From CAWKCE01 sp032127035 (GTDB lineage Bacteria > Actinomycetota > Actinomycetes > JAHEKZ01), in contig CAWKCE010000007.1 of the NCBI GenBank assembly GCA_963848085.1, positions 56,201-120,200 of the forward strand: a stretch of 64,000 nt of DNA, written 5' to 3'. Made by a program: the position numbers and the translations under genes. The notes beneath the pieces were generated by a model, which saw only the letters and a program-made list of their open reading frames with translations, ran no database searches and was not told where the DNA came from. Positions within the stretch are counted from its first letter, which is position 1; each line of letters opens with the position of its first letter. Of the stretch, positions 17,033-25,490 are shown piece after piece.

Positions 17033-17111
17033 TCACCGTGCGTCGTTCCCCCGCTAGGTCCGGTGCATTGACGCACTGCACCGGACCTAGCGGGGTCGGG
17101 GCGCACGGTGA
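17033..17111. repeat. Long perfect palindrome with outer arms
   Basis: The inner arms of 19 bases pair perfectly: CCCCGCTAGGTCCGGTGCA at 17049-17067 and its complement at 17077-17095, with the 9-base loop TTGACGCAC. The outer arms TCACCGTGCG (17033-17042) and CGCACGGTGA (17102-17111) also pair. It lies downstream of the aldehyde dehydrogenase gene (ends 17172) and upstream of the DksA-like gene, both minus strand. It could serve as a strong terminator, although no T-run follows. A degenerate GCTTGGTCGGG-type repeat fills 17117-17170. Confidence 0.85.
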
Positions 17112-17171
17112 TCGGGTTGGTCGGGGCTTGGTCGGGGCTTGGTGGGGCCTTGGTTAGGGGGCTTGGTCGGG

Positions 17172-18671
17172 CTAGGGGATGCGGTAGGTGGGGGTGTGGG
17201 GGAGCTGGGCGACGTCCATCTGGGCCTTCTGCAGCTTGCCGCTGAAATCCCAGTTCATGGACTGCCACCGGGTGAACTGGTCGAGCACCCAGATCCCCGA
17301 CTGACGCGACCCGTTGCCGCTCTTGCCATTGCCACCGAACGGCAAGTGCGCCTCGGCGCCTGACGTGGAGTTGTTGACGCTCACCATCCCCGCGGAGACC
17401 CCCTCACGGAAGCGCCACACCGACTGCGGGTCACGCGTGTAGATCGACGACGACAACCCGAACCCGTGGCCGTTGGACAGCCCGATCGCCTCCCCCAGGT
17501 CGTCGAACACCCCCAGCCCGACGAGGGGACCGAACGTCTCGGTGTCGTACAGGGCATCGCCCGGACGCACGCCCTCCACCACCGTCGGGTGGGCGTAGAG
17601 GCCGGCATCAGGATCGCCGACGAAACCCTTCCGCGGGTTGGCCGACGTGATCCGGCCGGTCCCGGTCGACCCGTGCACGACGTGGTGCGGCTCGACCAGG
17701 TCCAGCCATCCCACGAACCGGTCCAGGAACCGCTGGTCGATCATCGGCCCGTACAGCACCGCCTCCGTCGGCTCCCCGATCACCGCCTCCTCGACCGCGG
17801 CGACGAACCGGTCCCGGAACTCGTCGTGGATGCTCCGGTGCACCCACACCGTCCCGAGCGAGGTGCACCGCTGCCCGGCAGTTCCAAAGCCGCTGAACAA
17901 CGCCCCCTCGACGGCAAGCTCGAGGTCAGCGTCGGGCATGACCACCATCGGGTTCTTGCCGCCGAGCTCCAGACACGGTGTCTGCAGGTGCTGCCCGCAC
18001 ATCTCCCCGATGCTGCGCCCGACCTCGGTGGACCCGGTGAAGCCGACCTTGTCGACGTAGCCAGCGGCCAGCGCCTGCCGCAGACCTTCCGACGTCGATG
18101 GCCCGTCGGCAGCGACGAGCTGCAGCACCTCGGTCGGCACGCCGCCGGCGTGGAACAGCCCGACCAGCGCCTCGGCCACGGCATTGGCAGTCTCGGCCGG
18201 CTTCCACACCACCGCGTTCCCCGCCAACAGCGCCGGAACGAGATACCAGGACGGCACGGCCGTCGGGAAGTTCCCCGCGGTGACCACCGCCACCACGCCG
18301 ACGGGGACCCGGAAGGTGAACAGCTGCTTGTCCGGCATCTCACTGGGCACGGTCTGCCCGTAGAGGCGGCGACCCTCGCCAAGGAAGAAGTCGCAGGTGT
18401 CCACGACCTCCTGCACCTCTCCCAACGCCTCCGCGTACGGCTTGCCGATCTCCCGCGTGACAAGCGCCGCCAGCGCTTCCTTGTTGGCCTCGACCAGCCG
18501 ACCCACCTGCGCGACGACCCGACCGCGGGAAGGCGCCGGCACTCCTGCCCAGCCCCGCTGAGCGACGCGCGCCACCCGCGCGGCCGCGACGATCTCGTCC
18601 GGACCAGACAGCTCCCCGGACCACACGACGTCGGACTGGTCGGCCGGGTTCCGCTTCTCGAAGCTCGTCAT
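17172..18671 (-). CDS. Aldehyde dehydrogenase family protein (ALDH7-like)
   Basis: The product has 499 residues, the normal length for an NAD(P)-dependent aldehyde dehydrogenase. Landmarks are the cofactor-binding AGNFPTAVPSW, catalytic Glu in LELGGKNP, catalytic Cys in TAGQRCTS and the C-terminal PFGGNGKSGNG. The GQRCTS... and AVLYGPMI segments recall the aminoadipate-semialdehyde branch (ALDH7), but the substrate cannot be assigned. The ATG at 18671 starts MTSFEKRNPADQSD, where the family's N-terminal domain begins. It is divergent from the secreted metallopeptidase gene. Confidence 0.92.
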   Translation of the reverse strand: MTSFEKRNPADQSDVVWSGELSGPDEIVAAARVARVAQRGWAGVPAPSRGRVVAQVGRLVEANKEALAALVTREIGKPYAEALGEVQEVVDTCDFFLGEGRRLYGQTVPSEMPDKQLFTFRVPVGVVAVVTAGNFPTAVPSWYLVPALLAGNAVVWKPAETANAVAEALVGLFHAGGVPTEVLQLVAADGPSTSEGLRQALAAGYVDKVGFTGSTEVGRSIGEMCGQHLQTPCLELGGKNPMVVMPDADLELAVEGALFSGFGTAGQRCTSLGTVWVHRSIHDEFRDRFVAAVEEAVIGEPTEAVLYGPMIDQRFLDRFVGWLDLVEPHHVVHGSTGTGRITSANPRKGFVGDPDAGLYAHPTVVEGVRPGDALYDTETFGPLVGLGVFDDLGEAIGLSNGHGFGLSSSIYTRDPQSVWRFREGVSAGMVSVNNSTSGAEAHLPFGGNGKSGNGSRQSGIWVLDQFTRWQSMNWDFSGKLQKAQMDVAQLPHTPTYRIP

Positions 18672-18832
18672 GAATGCGATCTTGCCACCGGGGCGCCCGA
18701 CCGCATGGCGCCGACCGCACGCCGAGCGCCACACGGCACGACATCCGCCACGCTCCCGATCACCCCGTTTGGTGGATCCTGCGGACGCCGCAGGTCGGTA
18801 AAGTGCAGCGGACTCACGCCCAGGAGCCACGC

Positions 18833-20509
18833 ATGCCGTTCCACCCCCCACGCCCGTCACGGCCGATGCTCGCCGCGATGGCCGTCATCACGGCCGCCGC
18901 CCTGCTGGCCCCAGCGGCAGCGAGCGCCTCGTCGAGGACGGACGACCCGCCTGCCCCGGCACCAGCCCTGGGCGCACGCGCGGTTCCCGAATCCCTCCCG
19001 GCCGCAGAGGTCGCACTGCGCCGCGCGCAGGCACTGTTCGGCAGCCGGGCGGCCACCGCGGCACGGACCACGGCGCCCCGTCGCGTCGACAGCCGCAGCG
19101 TCACGCTGGTGCTGCGGGACCTGGCGGCTCGGCTGTCGGAGCTGACCGGGGACGACCGTTCGGCCGCCGAGGCCATCCTGGCCCGACCGAGCGAGTCCCC
19201 GGACCCCGGCGGCTTCAGCTGGGGTGGCACCCCGGACGAGTCGACCTGCTCGGCGAGCCTTCCCCTCTGCGTGCACTGGACGACGAGCGGCGTGCACAAG
19301 CCGAACCTGACCGACGTCGACGTGAACGGCGTCCCCGACTGGGTCGACACCACGCTCGCCCAGATGGAGACGGTCTGGCAGGCCGAAGTCGTCAGCCTCG
19401 GGTACCGGCCGCCGCTCGCCGACTCCACGTCCAGTGACGACGGCGGCGGATCGCAGCTCGACGTCTACCTCGCGGACATCGGTGGCGAGGGCTACTACGG
19501 CTACTGCACCTCCGACGACCCGAAGCTCGACCTGCAGCTGTCCCCCGCGACGAGCGCCGTGTCGGCGTACTGCGTGCTCGACAACGACTACAGCCCGGCC
19601 GAGTTCCCGGCGATGACGCCCACCAAGAACCTGCAGGTCACCGCCGCCCACGAGTTCTTCCACGCCGTGCAGTTCGGCTACGACTACCTCGAGGACCGAT
19701 GGCTGATGGAGTCCACCGCCGCGTGGGTGGAGGACGTCGTCTTCGACACGGTGGACGACAACCGCCAGTACCTGCGGTCCGGGCCGATGCGCCACCCCCT
19801 GGCTCCGCTCGACAAGGGCAAGGGCGGTGCCCAGTACGGCTCGTGGATCTTCTTCCGCTATCTGTCGGAGAAGTACGACGACCTGGTGGTGCGCCGAATC
19901 TGGGAGTGGGCCGACGACAGCACCAGCCAGAAGTCGCCCAATGACCTGAAGACCTACTCCCTCCCCGCCATCGGCAAGGTCCTCAGGGCCCGCGGCACCA
20001 CGCTGGGAAAGCAGTTCGGTGACTTTGCCGCCGCCAACACCACGCCCGGTGTCTTCTACACCGAGGGTGCCGCTTACGACCCGGCCGCGCCGACGGTGCG
20101 CACGGTCCGGCCGAGTCGACCAGCCACCCGGCTGCTGGCCCAGAAGCTCACCCACCTGTCGTCGCTGCCCGTGATGGTCAGGGCCGGACCGGGAACGCCG
20201 CCCAACGCCCGGCTCCGGGTGACCGTGGACGGTCCCGGTCGGGCGACCGGGCCAGCGGCCCGCGTGGTCGTCCGGTTCGGCGACGGCAGCGCCGTGATCA
20301 AACGGATCAGGCTCAACCCCGCCGGCCAGGGAAAGCTCACAGTCCCGTTCGGCACGGGGTCCGTCTCCTCGGTCGTCGTGGTCCTGGCCAACGCCAGCAG
20401 CCGCTACCGCAAGTGCTTCCTCGGTAGCCCGTTCGGTGGGCTGTCCTGCTGGGGCGGCAAGCCGGTCGACAACGGCACGCTCTATTCCTTCCGGGCCCGC
20501 CTGATCTGA
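18833..20509 (+). CDS. Secreted zinc metallopeptidase (HExxH)
   Basis: The product has 558 residues. A cleavable signal peptide is likely (basic start, hydrophobic 13-32, Ala-rich cleavage region ASASS). The catalytic zinc motif HEFFH is at about 273-277 in TAAHEFFHAVQFGYD, and a third ligand is likely in MESTAAWVED around residue 293. A calcium-binding-like DVDVNGVPDWVD stretch lies before it. The C-terminal 120 residues look like a beta-sandwich. The layout resembles the MXAN_6640-type putative metallopeptidases. The ATG follows CAGGAG at 6-base spacing. The substrate is unknown. Confidence 0.85.
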   Translation: MPFHPPRPSRPMLAAMAVITAAALLAPAAASASSRTDDPPAPAPALGARAVPESLPAAEVALRRAQALFGSRAATAARTTAPRRVDSRSVTLVLRDLAARLSELTGDDRSAAEAILARPSESPDPGGFSWGGTPDESTCSASLPLCVHWTTSGVHKPNLTDVDVNGVPDWVDTTLAQMETVWQAEVVSLGYRPPLADSTSSDDGGGSQLDVYLADIGGEGYYGYCTSDDPKLDLQLSPATSAVSAYCVLDNDYSPAEFPAMTPTKNLQVTAAHEFFHAVQFGYDYLEDRWLMESTAAWVEDVVFDTVDDNRQYLRSGPMRHPLAPLDKGKGGAQYGSWIFFRYLSEKYDDLVVRRIWEWADDSTSQKSPNDLKTYSLPAIGKVLRARGTTLGKQFGDFAAANTTPGVFYTEGAAYDPAAPTVRTVRPSRPATRLLAQKLTHLSSLPVMVRAGPGTPPNARLRVTVDGPGRATGPAARVVVRFGDGSAVIKRIRLNPAGQGKLTVPFGTGSVSSVVVVLANASSRYRKCFLGSPFGGLSCWGGKPVDNGTLYSFRARLI

Positions 20510-20598
20510 CCTCTGCGGCGCCTGGGACGACGGGAACCTGGCCAGCACGAGGTGCGTCATAACGGTGGACCAGAGCGGTCCGTGAGGAGGGCGCGCCC

Positions 20599-20865
20599 AT
20601 GACCTGGCACCGTCAGGCCACCTGCTTGACCGTCGATCCGGAGATGTTCTTCCCCAACGGGACCACGGGCGCGAGCGCGCGCCAGATCAACCATGCCAAG
20701 CAGATCTGTGTGTCGTGCCCCGTGCGCACCGCCTGCCTGGAGTTCGCGCTGGACTCCCGCCAGGACTACGGCGTCTGGGGCGGGATGACCGAGGACGAGC
20801 GACGCTCGCTCCGGCGCTCCCGCCAGCGGCGCGCCCGCAGGCTCGCCGCCGCCCATACCGCCTGA
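20599..20865 (+). CDS. WhiB-family iron-sulfur transcription regulator
   Basis: The product has 88 residues. The four cysteines that hold the [4Fe-4S] cluster are at 9, 37, 40 and 46 (CVSC at 37-40). The turn GVWGGMTEDERR follows at 58-69, and the tail is basic (RRSRQRRARR) for DNA contact. WhiB proteins act with the primary sigma factor. Which Wbl subclass this is cannot be settled from this sequence alone. ATG at 20599 lies after GGAGGG. Confidence 0.94.
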   Translation: MTWHRQATCLTVDPEMFFPNGTTGASARQINHAKQICVSCPVRTACLEFALDSRQDYGVWGGMTEDERRSLRRSRQRRARRLAAAHTA

Positions 20866-20884
20866 CCGCCGCCCTCAGCGCGCC

Positions 20885-21898
20885 ATGCCCGACACTGGCC
20901 TGGTGCTGACCACAGATGTCGATACCGCGGCCGCGGCACTCGCTCGTGGCGCGCTCGTGGTGCTCCCCACCGAGACGGTGTACGGACTCGGGGCTGACGC
21001 GTCCAGCCCGGCCGCCGTGGGGCGGGTGTACTCGGTCAAGGGCCGCCCGGCGAACCACCCGGTGATCGTCCATCTGGCGGGCGCGGAAGCCCTCGCGGAC
21101 TGGGCGCGGGTGGTTCCCCGCTATGCGCACGAGCTGGTCGACGCGTTCTGGCCCGGCCCCCTGACGTTGGTGCTGCCGCGCGGCCCGGCCGCGGGTGACT
21201 GGGTGACCGGGGGCGCCGACACCGTTGCCCTGCGGGCACCTGCCCATCCGCTGACCCACGCCGTCCTCGTCGCTTTCGGCGGTGGGGTCGCCGCCCCCTC
21301 GGCCAACCGGTTCGGCCGGGTGAGCCCCACGACGGCGCAGCACGCTGACGACGAGCTGTCCGGTCTGCTCGACCCGGAGCGCGACCTCGTTCTCGACGGC
21401 GGGCCGTGCCTCATCGGAGTGGAGTCGACGATCGTCGACGCCACCGGCCCGCGCCCACGCCTGCTTCGGCCAGGTGCCGTCTCAGCCGAGTCGTTGGCCC
21501 AGGTCACCGGGCTGGACGTGGATCTCGGTCCGGGCGGTCCGCCTGCTCCGGGCACCCTGCCGGCGCACTACGCCCCCGTGGCACGTGTGGTCGCGGCCGA
21601 GCCGGACGTCATGGCGAGCGTCGTCGCCACTCACCTGGCCGCCGGCGAGCGGGTCGGCCTGATCGCCGAGGTCGGCCACGGCCCCACACCGGCTCACGCC
21701 ACGCGGCTGGCTGCGCCCGAGGACGTGACGGCATACGCGCACGAGCTGTACGGAGCGCTGCGTCGGGCCGACGAGCTCCACCTCGACGTGGTCGTCGCCG
21801 CCCTGCCCGCGGACGCCGGGCTGGGGTCCGCCGTCCGCGACCGGCTCAGCCGGGCCGCCTTCGGCACCCGACCGGCGGCAGACCTCCGTCCTGACTGA
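20885..21898 (+). CDS. L-threonylcarbamoyladenylate synthase, Sua5 type
   Basis: The product has 337 residues. The N-terminal YrdC domain (about 10-205) contains LPTETVYGLGADA, the KGRPANHPVIVH loop and SANRFGRVSPT. The C-terminal Sua5 domain (about 220-337) follows, so it is the long Sua5 form and not the short TsaC form. It makes threonylcarbamoyl-AMP for the t6A37 modification of ANN-decoding tRNAs. The ATG at 20885 lies 19 bases after the whiB stop. The first base pairs of a 62-bp tandem repeat overlap its stop codon. Confidence 0.93.
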   Translation: MPDTGLVLTTDVDTAAAALARGALVVLPTETVYGLGADASSPAAVGRVYSVKGRPANHPVIVHLAGAEALADWARVVPRYAHELVDAFWPGPLTLVLPRGPAAGDWVTGGADTVALRAPAHPLTHAVLVAFGGGVAAPSANRFGRVSPTTAQHADDELSGLLDPERDLVLDGGPCLIGVESTIVDATGPRPRLLRPGAVSAESLAQVTGLDVDLGPGGPPAPGTLPAHYAPVARVVAAEPDVMASVVATHLAAGERVGLIAEVGHGPTPAHATRLAAPEDVTAYAHELYGALRRADELHLDVVVAALPADAGLGSAVRDRLSRAAFGTRPAADLRPD

Positions 21899-22020
21899 AT
21901 CCCCGCCAGGCCGCCACCCTCCCGCGGGCGAACGGGTGCGCGTGGCGGGGTGGCGTAGGAATCCCCGCCAGGCCGCCACCCTCCCGCGGGCGAACGGGTG
22001 CGCGTGGCGGGGTGGCGAAG
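21897..22020. repeat. 62-bp direct repeat, two copies
   Basis: Two adjacent copies (21897-21958 and 21959-22020) differ at one base near their ends (GTAGG against GAAGG), and a third copy begins as GAAT at 22021. Each unit has CCGCCAGGCCGCCACCC on one side and GCGTGGCGGGGTGGCG on the other, so each can fold back on itself. It lies between convergent genes and overlaps the stop codon of the Sua5 gene. The motif CGCCAGGCCGCCAC recurs as one arm of the palindrome at 37773. Confidence 0.92.
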
Positions 22021-22023
22021 GAA

Positions 22024-22485
22024 TCAGCCGGTCTTGCGGCGGAGCCGGGGCACGAACCGCGGCGTTCGCGCCGCGTAGTCGGCGTAGCCGGGGTGGTGGT
22101 CGGCCAGCATGGTCTCCTCGTAGCGCGCCTTGGCGTTCAGCAGCCCGGTGAGCGCCGCCGCCACCAGCAGGCCGAGCCACAGCCCCGACCGAAGCCCCAG
22201 GCCCCAGCCGATGGCCAGCACCCCGGTGTAGATCGGGTGCCGCACGAACGCATACATGCCGGCCGTGCTCAGCGTGGAGCCGTGCCGGGGGGTTGGTGCC
22301 GCGGTGAGGGCGTCCCCCAGGTGGAGCGCACCGGCGACCACGATCAGCAGCCCGAGCACCAGCAGGGCATATCCGATGGCTCGAGTCGCGTCCGAGGTCC
22401 ACCCTGGCGAATCGACGAACCCCGGCATGACGACCAGGACAGCCAGCAGCAGCATCTGCCCGGTGACGTACAGGCGGTCGCGCAT
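22024..22485 (-). CDS. Isoprenylcysteine methyltransferase-like membrane protein
   Basis: The product has 153 residues with four predicted membrane helices. The C-terminal half carries YAFVRHPIYTGVLAIGWG and the final YADYAARTPRFVPRL, which mark the isoprenylcysteine carboxyl methyltransferase / phospholipid methyltransferase superfamily. The methyl donor would be S-adenosylmethionine. The bacterial substrate is unknown. The ATG at 22485 is chosen because an upstream open frame overlaps the ABC transporter gene and lacks coding character. Confidence 0.82.
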   Translation of the reverse strand: MRDRLYVTGQMLLLAVLVVMPGFVDSPGWTSDATRAIGYALLVLGLLIVVAGALHLGDALTAAPTPRHGSTLSTAGMYAFVRHPIYTGVLAIGWGLGLRSGLWLGLLVAAALTGLLNAKARYEETMLADHHPGYADYAARTPRFVPRLRRKTG

Positions 22486-22557
22486 GAGCCCACCCTGACA
22501 CGCCGCGCGGGACCATGGCCCCTCCCCGCGACGGGACGGCCACGAAAGCCTGGTTGT

Positions 22558-23463
22558 GTGCCCGTCGAGTACGCCCTCCGAGCGCGCTCGCTGACGAAGT
22601 ACTACGGCAGCCAGCGCGGGATCGAGGATGTCGACCTCGACGTCCACGGCGGTGAGGTCTTCGGGTTCCTCGGACCCAACGGGGCCGGCAAGACCACCAC
22701 GATCCGAACCATCGTGGGTCTGCTGCATCCCACTCGTGGGCACGTCGACGTCCTCGGCCTCGACGTACGTCGGCACGGCGTCGAGACGCGTCGGCAGATG
22801 GGATACCTACCCGGCGAGTTGGCGCTCTACACCCACCTGACCGGCGAAGAGCTCTGCGCGTTCGTCGCGCGGATGCGGGGCGGGGTGCCCGCCCCGGCCT
22901 ACCACGCGCTCGCGGAGCGACTGCAGCTGGACCTGTCACGCCACATCCGCGACCTGTCAAAGGGCAACCGCCAGAAGCTCGGCATCGTTCAGGCCTTCAT
23001 GCACGACCCCGAGCTGCTGGTCCTCGACGAGCCGACGGGCGGTCTGGACCCGGTGGTCCAGCAGGAGTTCCACGCCCTGGTGCGGGAGACAGTCGCCCGT
23101 GGCGCCACGGTGTTCCTGTCGTCCCACATCCTCGCCGAGGTCGAGCTGATGGCCGAGCGGGTGGGCATCATCGCTGACGGCCGACTCCTGGTCGTGGAAA
23201 CGGTCGAGGGACTCAAGGCACGAGCCCTCCGACGTATCGAGCTGTGGTTCCCCAGCGCACCACCGGTCTCGGCTCTGCGGAACGCCTCCGGTGTCACCGA
23301 TGTCACGGCGACAGACAGCTTCGCCACGTGCACCGTCACGGGGCCGGTGACCGACCTGCTCGGCATCGCGGTGGCGCACGGCGTCGTCGACGTCCGGACG
23401 GAGGAGCCAGATCTCGAGGAGATCTTCCTCGGGCTGCTCCGGGACGGCGGTGGTGAGTCATGA
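22558..23463 (+). CDS. ABC transporter ATP-binding protein
   Basis: The product has 301 residues with a full ABC ATPase: Walker A GPNGAGKTT, signature LSKGNRQKL (a drug/ABC-2 type variant), Walker B LLVLDEPTGGLD and the switch His in SSHILAEV. The C-terminal 80 residues form the accessory domain common in ABC-2 exporters. The GTG at 22558 has no clear ribosome site, so a leaderless start is possible. It overlaps the permease gene by 4 bases, so the pair forms one exporter. The cargo is unknown. Confidence 0.92.
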   Translation: MPVEYALRARSLTKYYGSQRGIEDVDLDVHGGEVFGFLGPNGAGKTTTIRTIVGLLHPTRGHVDVLGLDVRRHGVETRRQMGYLPGELALYTHLTGEELCAFVARMRGGVPAPAYHALAERLQLDLSRHIRDLSKGNRQKLGIVQAFMHDPELLVLDEPTGGLDPVVQQEFHALVRETVARGATVFLSSHILAEVELMAERVGIIADGRLLVVETVEGLKARALRRIELWFPSAPPVSALRNASGVTDVTATDSFATCTVTGPVTDLLGIAVAHGVVDVRTEEPDLEEIFLGLLRDGGGES

Positions 23464-24257
23464 CAACTGCTCTCGTCGTGAAGTCGCTTCGCGATCGGTG
23501 GCGCTCGCTGTTCTGGTGGGCCGTCGGCCTGACCACGATGGCCGGTTTCCAGCTGGCCGTGTACCCATCGATCAAGAGCGACGTCGCGGCGTACGAGGAG
23601 CTGGCTGACTCGTTCCCCGAGGCGATGAAGCTGTTCTTCGACATCGAGAACTACACGAGCCCGGAGGGGTACCTGAACGTCGAGATGTTCAGCCTGATCA
23701 TCCCGTTCATCTTCCTCTCGATCGGGGTCGCGGCTGGGGCAGCGGCCACGGCCGGGGAGGAGGAGAAGGGGACCCTCGACCTCCTGCTGGCGCTCCCGGT
23801 CCGGCGGACCGCGGTCGTCCTCGACAAGTTCGTCGCCCTCACGTTGTCCCTGGTCGTCATGGCGCTGGTAACCCTCACCGTGCTCCTCGTCGGCTCGCGT
23901 CTCGTCGGCCTCGAGATCGGGCTGGGTCCGCTCGTGGCCGGAACGGCAGCCTCCCTGCTCATCGGCCTCCTGTACGCGGCCGTCGCGCTGGTTCTCGGCG
24001 CCGCCTCAGGCAGGCGAGGCGTTGCGCTCGGGGGCGCGGTCGCGCTCGCCCTCGGGGCGTTCCTGCTCGAGTCGCTGGCACCCGCGGCCAGCTGGCTCGA
24101 GCCGTGGCAACCGCTGTCACCGTGGTACTGGCTGCTGGGCAACCAGCCGGTGCGCAACGGTCTCGATCTCGGCCTGACCGCGCTGGCAGTCGCCGTGACG
24201 GCGGTCCTGGTCGCGGCTGCCGTGCTCATCTTCCGGCGTCGCGACATCGCCACCTGA
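23460..24257 (+). CDS. ABC-2 type transporter permease
   Basis: The product has 265 residues with six predicted helices. The first is at about 17-36, followed by a long external loop (about 37-75), then clusters at about 78-98, 120-145, 150-175, 180-200 and 238-258. A conserved EEEKGTLDLLLALPVRR segment lies after the second helix and is typical of ABC-2 permeases. Its start codon overlaps the stop of the ATPase gene. A dimer of this protein with the ATPase would form the exporter. Substrate specificity cannot be read from the sequence. Confidence 0.9.
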   Translation: MTTALVVKSLRDRWRSLFWWAVGLTTMAGFQLAVYPSIKSDVAAYEELADSFPEAMKLFFDIENYTSPEGYLNVEMFSLIIPFIFLSIGVAAGAAATAGEEEKGTLDLLLALPVRRTAVVLDKFVALTLSLVVMALVTLTVLLVGSRLVGLEIGLGPLVAGTAASLLIGLLYAAVALVLGAASGRRGVALGGAVALALGAFLLESLAPAASWLEPWQPLSPWYWLLGNQPVRNGLDLGLTALAVAVTAVLVAAAVLIFRRRDIAT

Positions 24258-24291
24258 ACCCGCCACCGCGGGGGTGTGGCAGGCTCACGGC

Positions 24292-25413
24292 GTGACGCAC
24301 GACCTGGTGCCGCAACCGGTTCTCACCCTCGAGGGTCGGCCGATCCACATCATCGGCCCGGCCCGGGTCTACGCGTGCGGCATCACCCCTTACGACGTCA
24401 CCCATCTCGGCCACGCTGCCACGTTCGTCTGGGTCGACGCGGCGGTGCGGGTGCTGCGGCACGCCGGGCTCGACACCGTGCTGGTTCGCAACGTCACCGA
24501 CGTGGACGATGTCCTCACCGAGGCGGCTCGGCGGTCGAACACCCCGTACGACGTCTTCGCTGCGATGCACCAGTACCAGTTCGACCACGACCTCGCGCTG
24601 CTGAGCGTGCGCCGTCCCGAGCGCGAGCCCCGGGCACACGTCTTCATCCCCCAGGTCATCGCACTGGCACAGATCCTGGTGGACCGGGGGGCGGCCTACG
24701 TCGTCGACGGAAGCGTCTACTTCCGCGGCGGCCACGTCCCCGGCCGCGCCGGGGTGGCCGAGGACGCCGCCCGTGCGCTGTTGACGCAGTTCGGCGAGGA
24801 CCCTGAGGACCCCGCCAAGGAGAGCCCGTTCGACGTGCCGGTGTGGCGGGCCTCCTCCACCGACCAGCCCTCCTGGCCCAGTCCGTGGGGTCCCGGCCGC
24901 CCGGGTTGGCACGCCGAGTGCACCGCCATGGTCCTCAGCGAGCTGGGTCCGGGGGTCGACCTGCACGCCGGCGGCGCCGAGCTCGCGTTCCCTCACCACG
25001 CCTACGAGGCCGCCCAGGCGGAGGCAGCAACTGGGGTGGCGCCCTTCGCCCGCGCCTGGCTGCGCGTCGGCACTGTGCAGACCGCCGGCGAGAAGATGGC
25101 GAAGTCCACCGGCAACCTCGTTCTGGTGGCCGAGGTCCTGGCCGACCACTCGCCGGCGGCGCTGCGGCTGGCCCTGCTCAACCGGAGCTGGTCTGCGCCG
25201 TGGGACTACGACGAGTCCGTCGTGACCTCCGCGGCGGCCACGCTGGAGGCGCTGTACAGCGCGGCCGGCCGCCCGGGCAGCTCGCCCACCGCGGAGGCCG
25301 ACGTCGTCGCAGCGCTCCGCACCGGACTCGATGTCCCACGGGCAGTTGAGGTCGCCGTCGACTCCGGCGGTTCCGCGGCCCGCACGCTGGTCCAAGTCCT
25401 GGCCCTCCAGTAG
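24292..25413 (+). CDS. mshC: Mycothiol biosynthesis ligase MshC
   Basis: The product has 373 residues from the GTG at 24292 (an in-frame GTG at 24274 would add six). It resembles cysteinyl-tRNA synthetase but lacks the anticodon-binding part. CGITPYDVTHLGHAATFV replaces the usual CGPTVYD...HIGNAR, and PSWPSPWGPGRPGWHAEC is the MshC form of the zinc and adenylate region. The KMSKS loop is KMAKS. MshC joins cysteine to GlcN-Ins using ATP. It is slightly short for the family (about 410). mshD, which acts next, is at 6.5 kb. Confidence 0.85.
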   Translation: MTHDLVPQPVLTLEGRPIHIIGPARVYACGITPYDVTHLGHAATFVWVDAAVRVLRHAGLDTVLVRNVTDVDDVLTEAARRSNTPYDVFAAMHQYQFDHDLALLSVRRPEREPRAHVFIPQVIALAQILVDRGAAYVVDGSVYFRGGHVPGRAGVAEDAARALLTQFGEDPEDPAKESPFDVPVWRASSTDQPSWPSPWGPGRPGWHAECTAMVLSELGPGVDLHAGGAELAFPHHAYEAAQAEAATGVAPFARAWLRVGTVQTAGEKMAKSTGNLVLVAEVLADHSPAALRLALLNRSWSAPWDYDESVVTSAAATLEALYSAAGRPGSSPTAEADVVAALRTGLDVPRAVEVAVDSGGSAARTLVQVLALQ

Positions 25414-25490
25414 ACGCGTCCGGCTGGTGGCGGCCGACGTCACCCCCCTTGGTGGTCAAGCCCGCACCCGCAGGGGACGATTGTCGGGAC

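Noticed and set aside
18857..20560. A 567-codon minus-strand frame opposite the secreted metallopeptidase
   Set aside because: The plus-strand product has a signal peptide and HExxH motif. The minus frame has no recognisable domain.
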